Source: Icerya purchasi (taxonomy: Eukaryota > Arthropoda > Insecta > Hemiptera > Monophlebidae). From it: 64,000 nt of DNA. The notes beneath the pieces are model-generated. The model had not been told where the DNA came from, searched no databases, and was given only the letters and a program-made list of their open reading frames with translations. Every line of letters starts with the position of its first letter. The stretch's first letter is position 1. This document shows positions 1-12,454 of the stretch, piece after piece. Made by a program: the position numbers and the translations under genes. The stretch is from contig CM077115.1 of NCBI GenBank assembly GCA_039619475.1, positions 236,499,692 to 236,563,691 on the forward strand. Reading direction: 5' to 3'.

Positions 1-284
1 TGATAAAAAAATAGTGTAGTATAGCAATAATGTCGATAAAATAAACGATGGAAACTATATTCAATGAATTCCATAAAAAGTTTGATGTTCATTATATTAT
101 TTTTTTCAATAATGTTTCGGCTCTGGTGATGAATGGAGCATTACTATTCAAAACATTAGCTGATAATATTTTTGATGTGGTTTGTACTGAAAAAAAAAAA
201 ACAAATAATATAATAAATTTTAAAAGGCACGAAAATTTAAAGTTATTTTTAATGAATCTCTACAGTGGGAATGTTGTAAACTGA

Positions 285-1000
285 CGTGTATTTTGGAAAA
301 AACTCGGTTAAAGAAATACAACAGATTATGCGATTTGGCATTCTTGAAAAGATGTAGGGATCATAAGGTTCTTTCTGCATTTGTTAAAGTGAATCATCGT
401 TAATTGAAAGGTAGAAATTTGAAATTTTCGAAGAATTGGGTCAAAAATTACTCTGATCAGAAATAAGATATGTTAGATACAAATTAATCGATTATCATTT
501 GAACGTAACGGAGCTAGAGGATCAATTAAAAAGTTTACTCAATGCGGAAGTATAGGTTAAAGAAAAAACGAAATAACAAAGATTTAATCCAATAAAGCTA
601 CGAAACAAGGAAAACGAAACAAAAAAGGAAATTTGATTGATTGATCGCAGTAATCGAGAGTAACTCGACTGAGACAAAGACGGGAAAAGCAATTTTTAAC
701 CTAACAAAGTTGACACTAGATAATATTGTAATTAAGGCACTTAGCAAAGTTGTAAACTTAGCCATTGATCCTCAAAAATTTCTTTTAAGAAAATAATTAG
801 CAGTTTATTTGAAAACTAAAAAATTACCTATCTCTTCTGTGATTACTACGCCAAGAATGTACGAATTGTCAAAAATACATATGTGAGGGATTCTGATGAG
901 GCCAATAATATACTTCATTAATAGTCCGTCATATTTCGTAGAAGGATACACTGTGAAAAAATTAAGCAAGGTAATATACTTTGTAAGGGGCCAGAGTTTT
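285..1000 (+). pseudogene. Penelope-like element (PLE) fragment, N-terminal region and start of reverse transcriptase
   Basis: Translating this stretch gives pieces that together look like the first half of a Penelope-like retroelement protein. At about 288-402 there is a basic segment with RLCDLAFLKRC and FVKVNHR, typical of the PLE N-terminal region. At about 706-795 there is a segment ending in VVNLAIDPQKF, comparable to the 'GLNFAPTP' region before the RT. At about 841-930 there is PRMYELSKIH followed by RPIIYFINSPSY, matching the PLE RT signature R-x-Y-x-L-P-K-I-H ... RPI-x-SxxGSPTY. Stops and frame changes separate the pieces, so it is dead. The catalytic YxDD region was not found in place. 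PLEs use a GIY-YIG endonuclease; none is seen here. The assignment rests on motif recall, not on a search. Confidence 0.62.
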
Positions 1001-2916
1001 TAGATAAATTAAATACCATAATAACTAAAAAAAAAAAAAACATTGATTTCATGATGAATCAATTTTTTTACATTTTAAAAGCCATCTACGTTGACGAAGA
1101 AAGTTTCAAATACTCAAAATCCGGTTCCATGGATAAAACATAAAGCTGGGGTTTCTAGTTCATTGCTAGTACATACGTATTAAGATTAATATTGTAATGT
1201 GCCCATTACATGGTTTAAAGATAAAATTCAAAAATAATGAAATAATAAAATAAACTTAAAAAATTTGAAAAAGGTGGTGCGAGTGATTGAAATTCTGTTT
1301 GTCGGTCAGGGGGTGAATGCATTGTCACGCGGTAACTGGAGAAATGCCCACCCTAAATGAAATGAACGGTGATTGATTGAAGCAAAGATAAAAAAAGAAA
1401 GGCTCTTAGAGACATGAGCGAAAATATGGATAAAAAAAAAGAAGTTAGCCGATCTCTAATAACAGTGAAGAAAACAGCTGTTTTTGTCAGACGGATCGTA
1501 TAAAAGAAATCGTGTCCCAAAAAAGGACTATGCAGCGTACAATAGTCGAATCGCCCGTCAGATCGGTTACCATATTATTAGTAGTTTCTTTCGCGAAAGT
1601 AAATTTCGTGAAGTTCAATAAATTTTGTTTAACGTTTATTTCAAATTCACTTCTCGTACTGTCACCAAAGGAATCACCGCCAGAATACCCATTCGGAAAC
1701 CATTACCACCCGGTGTTCCTATGTCACCGCCAACAAACAGTGATTATTACTATATTTATTTGTTTATAATTATTAATTATGTTTTTTAGCGATCGACCGT
1801 CTAAAAAAGGAGAGGTGTAGATAAACAACTTTTCATTAATATACTTCGTAAAATGTCAGTTAATCTCATTTTTATAATAACAATAAATTAATCAAATTTT
1901 TCGTCCACGGTAATAAAGAGGCCGTAGTGGCATCCTTAAGGGTTCTTAACGAATATGTTAACGTTACATTTAGCATCCCGGATGGGGTTCTAAATTCATA
2001 AACGCCCAAATTTAACGTTTAATATTAAAAAGCCCCCGTCCAAATAAAGGCAGGCATTTGTCTGTGAAAGGCTTACCAATGCAATTATTATGCACGAAAA
2101 TGAACCAACAATTTTAAGCTTTGTATAATTTTATTGCATAAATTCGTATTTTGTTTTATTCCGCCTTTACTACCCTCGATTAATTTCCTACGCAACATCG
2201 AAGTGCAGTTTCACTCAAATAATTTACCATTGTTTCAATATCTCAGCTGAGCGTTTTAGCACGACTTAGACGTCATCTCGCATCGCTCAAATTATTCGCA
2301 TGTCGAGCTTACGTTAATATAAGCAGTTCGATGTAGAGTATTCAATTTTTAAGAAAATATACACAATTTTTACTTGAATTACAGGTTTCAAAGTATTTGT
2401 GTACTTGTTTTCACTAGATTTCGTTGTTATATATAAGAGTCACGTAATTTACAAACATGAAAATTCTATTAATATATAATATCCAACCACTTGTATGATA
2501 TACGGCACTCAGTGCTGGAACATGCTTTAAAAACATTATTATGTGGAACAAACTTATGCTTCAAAAGCACTTAAAAATGTACTTGTATATGTTATCTGCA
2601 AGGATGTGTGAATTTAAAAGAGTATCAGTTGCAATGACAATGAATACTAACAGTAGTACCATCAGTTGAATAGAAATAGTCCATGTAATGGTCAGAAAGA
2701 TTGTCAACTGAGTGAACATTTATTTCAAGAAATGAGCGATTTAAATATTAAAAATGTGTTTGTATGTCTGCACGTGTTTCGTGTAAATTATTTATTTATG
2801 GCAACTTTAAGAATGGTAGAGACGTGTTCCGTGTAAAGTCGTATTTTCTGTGTCAACGAAGTGATCGTATTGTATTGTCTTTAAACAATATATAACGCGT
2901 ATAAATCGTCTGCGCA
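1001..2916. other. No supported gene; degraded repeat-like DNA
   Basis: AT-rich sequence without a credible open frame. A short + strand stretch at about 1880-1995 translates to a segment ending NVTFSIPDGVLN. It could be a displaced piece of the PLE palm region downstream of YxDD, but the distance is too long and the match too weak to call. The last ~40 bases are the leader of element A. Confidence 0.4.
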
Positions 2917-4278
2917 ATGTCAACTCGAACTGATAATGGCGAGTTCGTTCCTTTTACTTCTACTAACATCACTAACACAAACCGCTACGATAACCATCTA
3001 AATTCGACTAACTCCGATAATCGCCATCTAACGCCGTGTGTTTCCTCAACAGTTAACATGGCAAACACTTAGTGCAATACGATTAACCACAACATAACTT
3101 CCGCTGTTGTATCTTATTCCGATAAAGTAAAAAAGAAAATAACACCAATTCTAGACTTTAAACATCCAACCGAAGAACAGGGCATAATACTCGTACTATC
3201 TACCGGAATTAAAAATAATAGACTACCTACAAGCAATCAAATTGATCGTCAAAGATGCAAAAACATTATTGCTGCCTCACGCGTCAGTAATAATGAAAAA
3301 ATATTTTTTTCTGGCAAACAAAGACATCGTTAACGATATAGTCCACAGTCACGAGGGAATCAGAATCGGACAACACTTCATAAAGGCTCGCAAACTAAAT
3401 TCATTCTTCGAGGAAAATAATTATCTCGAATGTAAGTCTAATCATCCTAAATACAGTAATAGAACAATGCCTAAAAAACAACTTTCAGCTTCAGTTAGCC
3501 TCCCATATTTCATTGTTACTCGTACAACTACGAGATGGCTAAATTCGGCTACATTCTAAGCTGGCGGCGGCAAGTCTACATTAACACTTCAAATAAAGTT
3601 AATCTTCCAAACTCTTTCGTATTAAACTGAAATGAAAGAAGCTACAGAATATTTGTAATACTGTACAAGCTTATATGTTTCAGACGCCATGGAACTGGCC
3701 ACAAGGGAGATGACTGCTTTTTAAACACTAGAACAAGAGATAATTACCCCGAAAATAATGCTTATCAAGTAGATCAATTCATTCCTATTACAGCTGACAC
3801 TAATATATCGCAACCTGCGGAAATTGCTACCAAAGGCGAGACTAAACATTTAGATACAATAACTGATCAAAATTTTCCAGCCATCCCCACCCAACCAAAT
3901 AATCAAAAGCGTCCAGCTCCTTCCAGCAGTACTGACAACTCCAACCGAAACATTTCACTTAAAACTTCAAAAACTGACAAACCCAGGAACAAAACAAACA
4001 ATACAAAAAAATGAAAAAAACAGAAAACAAACGATTCGGAGGACAGTGTGGAAGAAACAACAACAGAAAAGACAACGGAAATATCACTAAATGACATCTT
4101 CAAGGGCTATGTCGAAAACGTAGCAAAGAATAACCTACAACATACATCAAACTTACTCCGCGATGTAGGTATGTGCAAAAAGTCGCAAAACGCATATCTT
4201 ATAGCGACCGAATTCACTAATGATATTCCCGGCCTAATACGGCAACTAAAATTCTGTCATGTCCACATTACCTACTGA
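2917..4278 (+). pseudogene. Element A ORF1 (gag-like, zinc-knuckle) pseudogene
   Basis: Starting at the ATG at 2917 the frame opens with a Ser/Thr/Asn-rich leader. It then shows, across frame changes, the gag-like segment common in insect elements: a run with SRVSNNEKIFF, then DIVNDIVHSHEGIRIGQHF, then NVNPTIPNTVIEQCL, then a SWRRQVYI-type motif near 3560-3580. A single zinc-knuckle remnant follows (GTGHKGDDC, about 3690-3716), and then a Lys/Pro/Ser-rich tail ending at 4278. The product would bind element RNA in a ribonucleoprotein particle. An in-frame TAG near 3069 and at least two frameshifts disrupt it. The family assignment is inferred from recalled insect ORF1 consensus segments. Confidence 0.6.
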
Positions 4279-4389
4279 CAAACAAAAGTCAGCATTACGA
4301 AAGTTATAAAAACATTAGAACTAATACTTTCAACCCCAGCGCGGATTATAACCAATAAAATCCCAAACTATTAGAAATTGAGCGTGTAA

Positions 4390-7278
4390 TAATTTCATAG
4401 AACGTTAACGGTATATGCACTCACTATGAGGATCTACAGATACTAATCAACTGGTACAATCCTCTCATTTTATGCATTCAAGAGACACATGTAAAATCGA
4501 AAAACCTTTGGTATTAAAAAATTTCGACGTATTTCAATCGAAACTAGTTCTAGGAGGATGCGCTCACAGGTGAGTGCTGCTAACTGTCCGAAAAAATATT
4601 AAGCACAAGCACATTGAACTTTCATCAGACTTACAGGCCATTTCGGTCACCATCTTCGCTCCGAGTCCTCTCTCAATTTGCACTGTTTACATTCCCCTTG
4701 ATTAAAAAATACAAACCGACGAGCTGGTTAACATTCTTCAATGCATTCCCTCACCGTTAATGCTTACAGTCGATTTCAGTGCACATTCATCAAGCTGGGG
4801 TGGAGAAAAATACAACACAAAAGGCCGGAGTGTACAGGAGGTAATCAAAAACGCTAACTTGGCACAACTGTTCACCGGAGAACCTACACATTTTAATTTT
4901 TTGCATCACAAATGGTCGACAATAGATTTAATCGCCTGCATATCTTCCACCAGCCTGATCTAGCGGGAAGTGATCATGTCGGAACCATAATATATAAGGA
5001 CGAATTCCAAGTCCAACATACATTAAGAATATAACTCCACCCACATGAAACCTGTCGAAAACAAACTGGTTAGAATTCAGAAGAAAACTAAACAAATTAA
5101 TAGGAAAGGAACTTGTGCCTACAAGTAACATTTTTCTTGATGTACAGAACGTAACCCTGACAATAGTCACAACAGCTCACTCGTGCTCCTCATCCCGTCT
5201 TTCAACTGTTCGAAAAAAAACTGTTTCCATGGCGGTCCTTAGAATGTGCAAAAGCTGTTAGAAACGGAAGAAGAGCACTACGCATCATCAAAAGAACTCA
5301 CTCAAAAGAAGACTTACTTAATTATAGACGATTACGAACCAAAGCGAAGTGGACATTAAAACAAGTGAAAAAAATTTTCTGGTCAACTTACGTTCCCACA
5401 ATATCACCGTGACAAATCTGGAAGAAAGTAAAAGCAATAGAAGGATTGTCAACCTTCTCATCACCGTCGACACTCGTGATAAAAAATTCCTTAATAACCG
5501 ACCCGATCACTATTCTTGCAGAATTCGCCAAATACTTCGCATTCGCCTTCAGCGACGAAAATCTGCATTCTCGGTTCACAAAATATAACCAAGTAGATCA
5601 AATTCAGCCGAAAGACTTTTCATCAAACTTAGTACTGTATAACGCGGCACTCTCTATGGCATAACTAAAAAGAGCTTTAAAAAACAAACAAAATTGTCAT
5701 CACCAGGACACGATGGTATACATATTTCCGTGCTGCAAAACTGCCGGAAGGATATTAGCGCTTAACGCTCGAAATACTAAACAAACTCTGGAAATCGTCG
5801 TATCTCCCGCCAAACTGGAAGATAACAGAAACAATTCCAATCAGAAAACCAACCCAAAAATCCACATCAGGTAGAGAGCTATAGACCGATCTCACTAACA
5901 TCAGTGCCCGGAAAAGTATTGGAGAGAATAGTGAACAGCAGACTAACGTGGGAACTGAAATCACAAAACCGGCTATCCAGATACCAGTGTGGCTTCCGCA
6001 AAAGCTGAGCAACAATAGACCACGCTCTATGTCTACAAGAATCAATGTTACTAGCGTTTACCAACAAATATCATCTATTGGCTGTCTTTTTTGATTTATA
6101 TAAAACCTTTGACACTACATCAAAACAAAAAATATTGACCACCATCTACGGTTGGGGCTTTCGGGGTCGACTACCCCTTTTCATAGCAAACTTATTTTCG
6201 GATCATTTTTATAAGGTCAAAGTGGGAAGCAGATTATCAGAAGCAAAACACCTGGAAAATGGAGTCCCACAAAGCTCGGTCCTCAGTCCGACTCTCCTCA
6301 ATATAGCTACACCGATTTACTAACGATTCAAGATTTTTTTAACGTAGACAATAAACTTGCAAAAAATCTTTCCACCATGAACAGCGAAAGTGACCTCATT
6401 TGACTATTCGCTGCTGCTAAACACAAGCCCTCTTACTTTTTCATAGTTCACAAACTACTTTCTCCCTGCAAGGAAATAGATGATATTACTCAGATGTCAC
6501 AAGGGCAGCAGAATTTGCTGGTTGCACAGTTGTAGTTAGTCAAAACTTTATTCTCAGATGTTCGCTTCCGCCGCTATTCTCCACTCTGTCCGCAGAATTG
6601 TGTGGCATCCTGATAGCTTTGGAACACGCGGTTAAATCAAACCAACATATAATAACAACAGCCACGGATTCATTAACAGTCCTACAGAACATCCAACAAA
6701 AATCAAACCACCCGATAGCTGACTCCATAAATATAATCCTTCATAATTCACCGCCGAGGATAACCGTTTTGTGGGTTCCTCGTCACGCAAAGATACCAGG
6801 AAACCTTATGGCCGATCATGCCGCCAAAGAGGCCTCCAAAATGCTTCAGGTTCCACGAATTCAGATTTCACCTGGTGATATCAAGAAAGCTAGTAAAAAC
6901 ATTTTTGGAAAATTATGGTAGAAAAAATGGGTGGAGCAACAAAATACATCATACTTACATGCAGTCAAACTATCAGTTCGTGAATGGAAATTTCAAACAG
7001 AAGGTCGAAACGGTCAGGTGTTGCTGTGCGGTCTAGATATTAGCTATTCCGTCCTCACACACGCATATATATTTCAGAATCTTGCTCCACCAATCTGTGA
7101 CAGATATGAAGTTCCTATCATCACCTCCTGCCTTCTAACTGAATGTCCAAAGATCCTTAACCTATGCTCTAGCTTCCTTCCGCAATATCCTCCTTTGCCA
7201 CTCCTATCCCACGATTCGCCATGCGCCGCATCTTTTCTCAACCTTCTCAAATCAGTAAACATATTTCATAAAATATAA
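4390..7278 (+). pseudogene. Element A ORF2 (endonuclease, reverse transcriptase, RNase H) pseudogene
   Basis: The AP-type endonuclease begins about 4396 with NVNGICTHYEDLQ and CIQETHVKS (catalytic Glu in QETH). The central part at 4760-4963 includes a degraded GDF motif (VDFSAHSSSWG) and STIDLIA. The RT fingers and palm are at 5660-6320 (AVFFDLYKTFDT, then NGVPQSSVLSPTLLN); the YADD box was not recovered. RNase H is at 6520-6900 (LCGILIALEHA, TATDSLTVLQ, LWVPRHAKIPGN). A C-terminal region at 6931-7278 contains YIFQNLAPPICDRYE and LLTECPKI. Stops and frameshifts occur throughout, so it is non-functional. ORF2 follows ORF1 by about 110 bases in the same orientation. Confidence 0.72.
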
Positions 7279-7445
7279 TAAACTTGCTGGCCGCGCTCCT
7301 AGCCTGTACACAGCTCGGAAAAAAAGAAAGAAAAATGAGAAGCATGCAACATTATAATAAACAGCGCTGATCATTAATACTGTCAGCTACCGTTAGAAAG
7401 CAGAAATCAACCCATTAAGTGCAACATTCACAAACAAGTAGCTAT

Positions 7446-7454
7446 CTTCAGCGT
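7446..7454. repeat. Target-site duplication of family C copy 1, left
   Basis: CTTCAGCGT, repeated immediately after the A tail at 9144-9152. The length (9 bp) is within the usual range for target-primed reverse transcription. Confidence 0.6.
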
Positions 7455-9143
7455 CCTGGCTTAGAGAATACTCAAATATATATATATATTCGAGGCTTTA
7501 ATTTAATCCATTCTGATCGCGTGGACGGCTATGGTTGTACCGCCACTCGTAAGAAAAGATATTTTCTTCAATACTTATGATCATTCTTCTTGTATTCCAT
7601 TTGATCCTCAATCACCTAACTTGGTCCACCAACCTACTCACATCTTTTCCGTGTATATCCCTCCTCATTATGATCTTAATAATTTTCCTTTCTCCTCATT
7701 CTCTTCCCTTCATCATTGGGGGTGACTGGAATGCTCATTCCCCCTTATGGGGCTTTTCGAGTCATAGTAGGGACCGGCATGTACTCGAGAATTTTATTCT
7801 CAATAACAACTGTGTACTTCTGAACGATAATTCCCCTATTTTCTACACAGGTGTTTACAGTCGCAACTTGATTAACCTCTCTTTAACCTCCCCTAACTTT
7901 GGTCTCAACTATCATTGGGAAATCCTTGATAGTACGTTCCACAGTGAATTTTTTCCTTGAACGATCTCCTTTCTCCTCTTCCAGTTCCTACTAAACCGCT
8001 CGATGTCTCTAAATGGTCTCTATCTAAAGGCGACTGAGATAAATTCCGATCAATCGTTGATTCATCTCGATCCGACGTTGATTCTCTTCCCAATCCTATG
8101 CATCAATACGATTCTTTCCACGGCTCTATTTCCTCTACACTAACGGCCTCTTCTGCACCGGTTGTCCCTCTAAAAAGAATCGACACCTTCTTGCTTTCTC
8201 GCTTTGTTGGAACAATGATTGTTCGGAGGCCATTAGCGACAGTATCTCCCGTTTTAGGCTCTTCCGCGTGTGTTCCTCTTTCGAGAACTTCTTAGTTTAT
8301 CAGAAAGCTAATGCCAAGGCCAGACTTATTCTTAAAAAGTTCAAAAAGAATTCACGGAAAAACTTTTGCTCTTCATTTTCTAGATTCACTCCTATTTCCC
8401 TCGAAAAGGGTTTTATTGGCTATCTCCTCTCCCTTTCCTACTCATGTCATTGATCCCATTATTCTCCAAATTCGCTTCTTAATTTCTAATTTATTTGCAT
8501 CCCGTTCTGTTGTAATCGATCTACTATGGATTTCTGGTCATTGCGGCATTCATGGCAACGAGTTAGTTCACTCGTTGGCACGTTCGACGGCGACCAATGG
8601 TCTATTCATTAGTAGATTTCTTGCTCAAACTTTCTACTTTCTCTATTATCGTTCCCACCACAATTTCTGAATTTACCAATCTTAGATATTTTTATCTTTC
8701 TATACAGCTCTTTCCTTCCTCTCTTTCCCGGTTTAATCTTTTCCCCTACCTTAGCCGTTCGATTATTTCCTGTATAGTTCGCCTGCGGTTCAATCATAGT
8801 CTGCTTCCGGCTTCCCTTTTTGGTTTTTCTATTGTTCAATATCCTTTGTGTCCTTATGACCCTCCAGAACTCAATTATACCTGTGATGCGAATCACGTTT
8901 TGTTCGAATGCCCCTTTATTTCCTTCGAACGTGCTGCTCTGTATTCTAATCTTCTGCGCCTTGGCCTTCCTACTCCTTATAGTGTCCACGCTATTCTTGC
9001 ATTCCCCTCTCTTAATGTAGTTTCTTTGTTAGCCTTCTTTATCTGCTTAATTTCTAATCTTTTCCTTATATAATGTACAGTTCTCTGCGTTGGTTAAGTT
9101 CCACTGTTGACGTGCCCAAAAAAAAAAAAAAAAAAAAAAAAAA
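7455..9143 (+). mobile_element. Family C copy 1: 5'-truncated, internally deleted non-LTR retrotransposon
   Basis: The insertion has a 26-base A tail (9118-9143) and a 9-bp direct repeat CTTCAGCGT on both sides (7446-7454 and 9144-9152), a likely target-site duplication. Its 5' end lies inside the endonuclease domain, at the codons for the WLRE segment just after the LLLET motif, as shown by the longer minus-strand copy near 36.8 kb. Between about 8395 and 8460 it jumps from the endonuclease-RT linker to the RNase H domain, so most of the reverse transcriptase is missing. The bases before the tail, TTGACGTGCCC, recur (with changes) at the 3' ends of the copies at 41.5 and 51.9 kb. Confidence 0.8.
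7456..9073 (+). pseudogene. Family C ORF2 remnant (endonuclease, linker, RNase H, C-terminal domain)
   Basis: In order: an endonuclease piece (about 7456-7960; FSVYIPPHYDLNNF, GGDWNAHSPLWG with the catalytic Asp/Asn), the linker (8130-8400; KANAKARLILKK and NSRKNF) and, after an internal deletion, RNase H (LLWISGHCGIHGNELVHSLA, about 8515-8580). The C-terminal domain follows (8760-9073), with CDANHVLFECPFISFERAAL and GLPTPYS. The product would have nicked target DNA and copied element RNA. Several frameshifts make it non-coding. The linker is nearly identical in translation to the copy at 35.8-36.0 kb (SKRIHGKTF in another frame), which shows they are one family. Confidence 0.75.
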
Positions 9144-9152
9144 CTTCAGCGT

Positions 9153-11383
9153 TGTATGTATTGGCACAGATATTCTATGTGTGTATATTTTTACATGTCG
9201 GTATGTATGATGATATGTATTTTTGTAGTTTTCATAAATGAGTATATATATATACTTGATAAACTTTACTAAACAACATTAGTGTAAATATTTTTTTTAA
9301 TATCAGAAAATTTAAGAAGTGTGTTTGTACGTTTAAAACCTATATTTCCCATTAGCATGAAAAATACTATGTAATAAAAAATTGGCAAGTTAATGATGAT
9401 GATAATCATCATCATTATGGTTTCAAGCTAAAAGCACAATTATTATAGTAAAATATGAATTGTGAGGAAAATTGTACATTTTTTAATAAAAACATAAAGT
9501 TTATTTCTAAAATGACTCATATTTATACGTTTCTACATTACATATAAGATAATAACATGAAATGCAATAGTGAAAACATTTAAACGGTTGAAGAGGTGTT
9601 TTATCAATGAGTAAAAGAAAAATATGGAGATAAATATATACTTTGTTTATATGTAAATTTAGCGAAATCAAGAAATTTAAGGAAAAAAATAATGTATCGG
9701 TTAAACATCAATTTTTTGATACCGAGTGAACGAGATTTCAAAATTTTGAAGTTTATGGCTGTTTGATGGTAGAAGAGCAGCAGCTGATGATGCTGGTGAA
9801 AGGACAAAAACCGGGTACATCGAGAAAAGTATTACTATAATTTTATGTTGAGCGCTGAGTGCATTTGATTTTTAAATGTTTTACATGCTGGCGCCGGAAA
9901 GCTTGTAATGCTAAAAATAGGTCGAGGAAATTCATTGTTGGTTTGTTAAGGTTAAAAGATATTGTTCTGACTTTGCTGGTTGAAAATTTGCATATATAGT
10001 TTTTTGTAAAGGTAAATTAATAATATTTTTTTGAAACAATTTCTAAAAATTAATAATTGTTCTTTTTTGTAAAGGTGAGATTGAGTTATGTAAGGATCTT
10101 TTGAAAACTATGGTACATACAAGAATTCACATGCAGTTACGTTTTTATAGGAAATTTTACGTAATCTGTGATGTCATTTATGTACAGTATAAATGGAGGA
10201 TTCCATTTCTTATTTGAACTGATTGGTTAGTTTACAGCTCCTTTCAGTTTGCATAGAAAGGAATCTTATGACAGCTGGTGACGATGCTAAATCAAAAAAT
10301 AAATCAATGCAATTTTGACGATGAAAAACCGTCAATATTTGACATTCTAGGTAGATTCAGCAGATGGTCAATTGTGGATTTTGACTTGCACTTCCCGTTC
10401 CGTGTTGTTGCTAATATATTATCGGTGTTTAGGTAAGGAAACGTCTATTAATAATTTTGCTCATTGATTTTAATTAAATCAAAAATACTTCGGTCTATAA
10501 TTAAGTATAAGAGTAGGATAATCGTTAGGTTTTTTAGTATAGAAGTGATTGCGTAGCCGTTTTCAAAGGTTGAGTGTTATGTAAGCGAAAGTCTGAATTT
10601 TACCATAAAAATTCAATAAGAATTCTTTTGCAGAAAAATGGATGGATCAAATCGGCGCCAAGAGTTTTTATATTGTATGTAATATATATATGAATTTATT
10701 TTCTAATTTTGACATAATAGTAAAACATGATTACAAGGTTCATTAGTTTTATATTTACAGCGTGTGGCTCACAGTTCACTCGGAGTATCTACTAAAATTT
10801 TTTAGAACAGAGATTCGGTAAGGATTCCATGCTGATTAATGAGCTATTAAAGCGTCGGATACATCTTTAGGATTTGGTTGTTGGGTGCTGAAAATTGTTA
10901 TGTACGCCGCTGAAAAATTTCTTAAAATGATACGTCCGCCTGATTTGCGGTTCATTGTCTTAACTCCCCCCCCCCCGTTGTTATACTTATTAGATATAAT
11001 TTTGAATAACTTCACGTCCTCATGAAAAGCGTATTGGTTCTCTTGCTAGATTTTCTTGAGGCTAATTAAACCTTTAGTTAAGCTATGATAGCTAGAAATT
11101 CATATTCTGCAATGATTTCTGCGCCCGTAGCTGCCTACGCATGGAACACACAGTCTTGTCGTATAATTTTATTTTTCACAAATCTCTCTTCCTTCGAATT
11201 GCCCTTTCTGTTACCATAGCGATGCCGCTTCTACTTCCTACATACCTTGTGATTATTTAGCGCTTTCACTCCATTGATCCCCTTTCATGAGTAATAAAAC
11301 AGTTGCTAGTATCCTTGACAAGTTCTCAACTGCGATTGCATCCGTTATGTATTTCATTAAAAGTAACAGAATAGTCAACTGCT
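9153..11383. other. No gene recognised (2.2 kb)
   Basis: AT-rich DNA with only short frames. It contains a perfect 27-bp palindrome at 9391-9417 and a C12 tract near 10967-10978. Nothing resembling an element end or exon was recognised. Confidence 0.4.
9391..9417. repeat. Perfect palindrome built of TGA/TCA triplets
   Basis: TAATGATGATGAT, one base, then its exact reverse complement (13+1+13). It could form a small cruciform, but its triplet-repeat character suggests a chance product of microsatellite turnover. Confidence 0.7.
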
Positions 11384-12328
11384 TTTTTTTTTTTTTTTTT
11401 TTTTTTTTTATTTTTAAATAAGAAAGTTGTGGGTCTCACTAGGCAATTTTGCTCGTTTCGTGAGTTCCCGTCACCCTCATTATCGTTTATTTGACATAAA
11501 TTTACAATTTACTAATAACATTTCATTACATCTAAAATAATATTTCTTATCACTATAGTAATTTAATTAATTTTGTACAGTAACTTCTTATGACTACATA
11601 CTTAGCACCTATACATCACCAACCAGTCACACTCAAAATAATCATTCCCAGTAATGTAAAAGAAAGAAGATCTTTTCCGCTACCTTATTGAAAATCATCT
11701 ACATGCCCCTGTTGTAGTTCCTGTGCTGAGGAAAGAGAAATTTTCGAAATCTAATTTACGAAATAAAGACGAGTCACCGATATGGTAGTACAAATAGAAG
11801 AAACCTCGATAGTTTCTTAATCTGCACATCAATCTGTCAGCCATTTTTTTACGTCTTCCTTCCGTGACCTAATCTTTTCTCCTTTAATATATTACTTGGA
11901 ATTTCCCGTAGTAATTTAATTAGTACTGTCTGCTGTGTATTATCAATCCTTAAATTGGTTCCCTACATACGCGTCCTATAATAGTCGTTGTAGTTTTTTT
12001 TTTTTTTTTTTTATGTTTAATTTAAAAATACAAGAAAACCAAAAAATATTACCGTATGTCATCGATGTACAGAACACTGCCGAATTTACTATTTTCTTGT
12101 TAATTTTGTGTTCCAGATAAAATCTATTTTTTTTAAATTTACCAAATCACCATTTTGTTAAATCATTTTGTACCTTCTCAGTAACCCTGTTTTCTTTATG
12201 TTACGCCCGTCTTTTGATTTGTTTATATCGTCATTGTTACTCTTGGATAGATTACGTCGTTTTTCATTGTATTTTCTAATTGTAGGAAATTTTATAAAGT
12301 CATATTTTCCACTGAAATTATTAAATTC
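11384..12328 (-). mobile_element. Stacked 3' ends of minus-strand retroelement insertions
   Basis: Two long T tracts on the + strand (about 11384-11409 and 11995-12014) look like A tails of minus-strand insertions, just outside the T tract that ends element B. Read on the minus strand, the DNA next to the first tail (about 11990 down to 11800) encodes a short stretch with MCRLRNYRGFF. This resembles the start of the C-terminal domain that follows RNase H in I/R1-group elements. The segment between the second and third tracts has no clear coding signal. No clean target duplication was found for either, so the boundaries are uncertain. Confidence 0.4.
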
Positions 12329-12330
12329 TT
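12318..12330. repeat. Target-site duplication of element B, 3' side
   Basis: TTATTAAATTCTT, identical to 18811-18823. The last bases merge with the T tract, so the exact boundary is ambiguous by one or two T. Confidence 0.85.
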
Positions 12331-12454
12331 TTTTTTTTTTTTTTTTTTTATGGCCCGGCTTTAGTTAACTATCAAGCCATTTAGCCACCAATCATTTAAT
12401 ATAAAAATACTGCCAACTAATTAAAGATACATAATATTTAATTAGGAAAAAGGT

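Larger units (their letters stand above)
2917..7340 (+). mobile_element. Element A: degraded two-ORF non-LTR retrotransposon with RNase H
   Basis: One + strand element can be followed from a gag-like ORF1 (2917-4278) through endonuclease, linker, reverse transcriptase, RNase H and a C-terminal Cys domain to an A-rich end near 7318-7336. The order ORF1-EN-RT-RNase H is that of the I/R1/LOA group of non-LTR retrotransposons. Both ORFs carry many stops and frameshifts, so this is an old copy. No target-site duplication was recognised. The 3' end just precedes the family C copy that starts at 7455. Confidence 0.75.

Noticed and set aside
1880..1995. Possible PLE palm segment (NVTFSIPDG) downstream of the PLE fragment
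   Set aside because: The distance from the RT start is about twice that expected, and only a few residues match; not enough to call.
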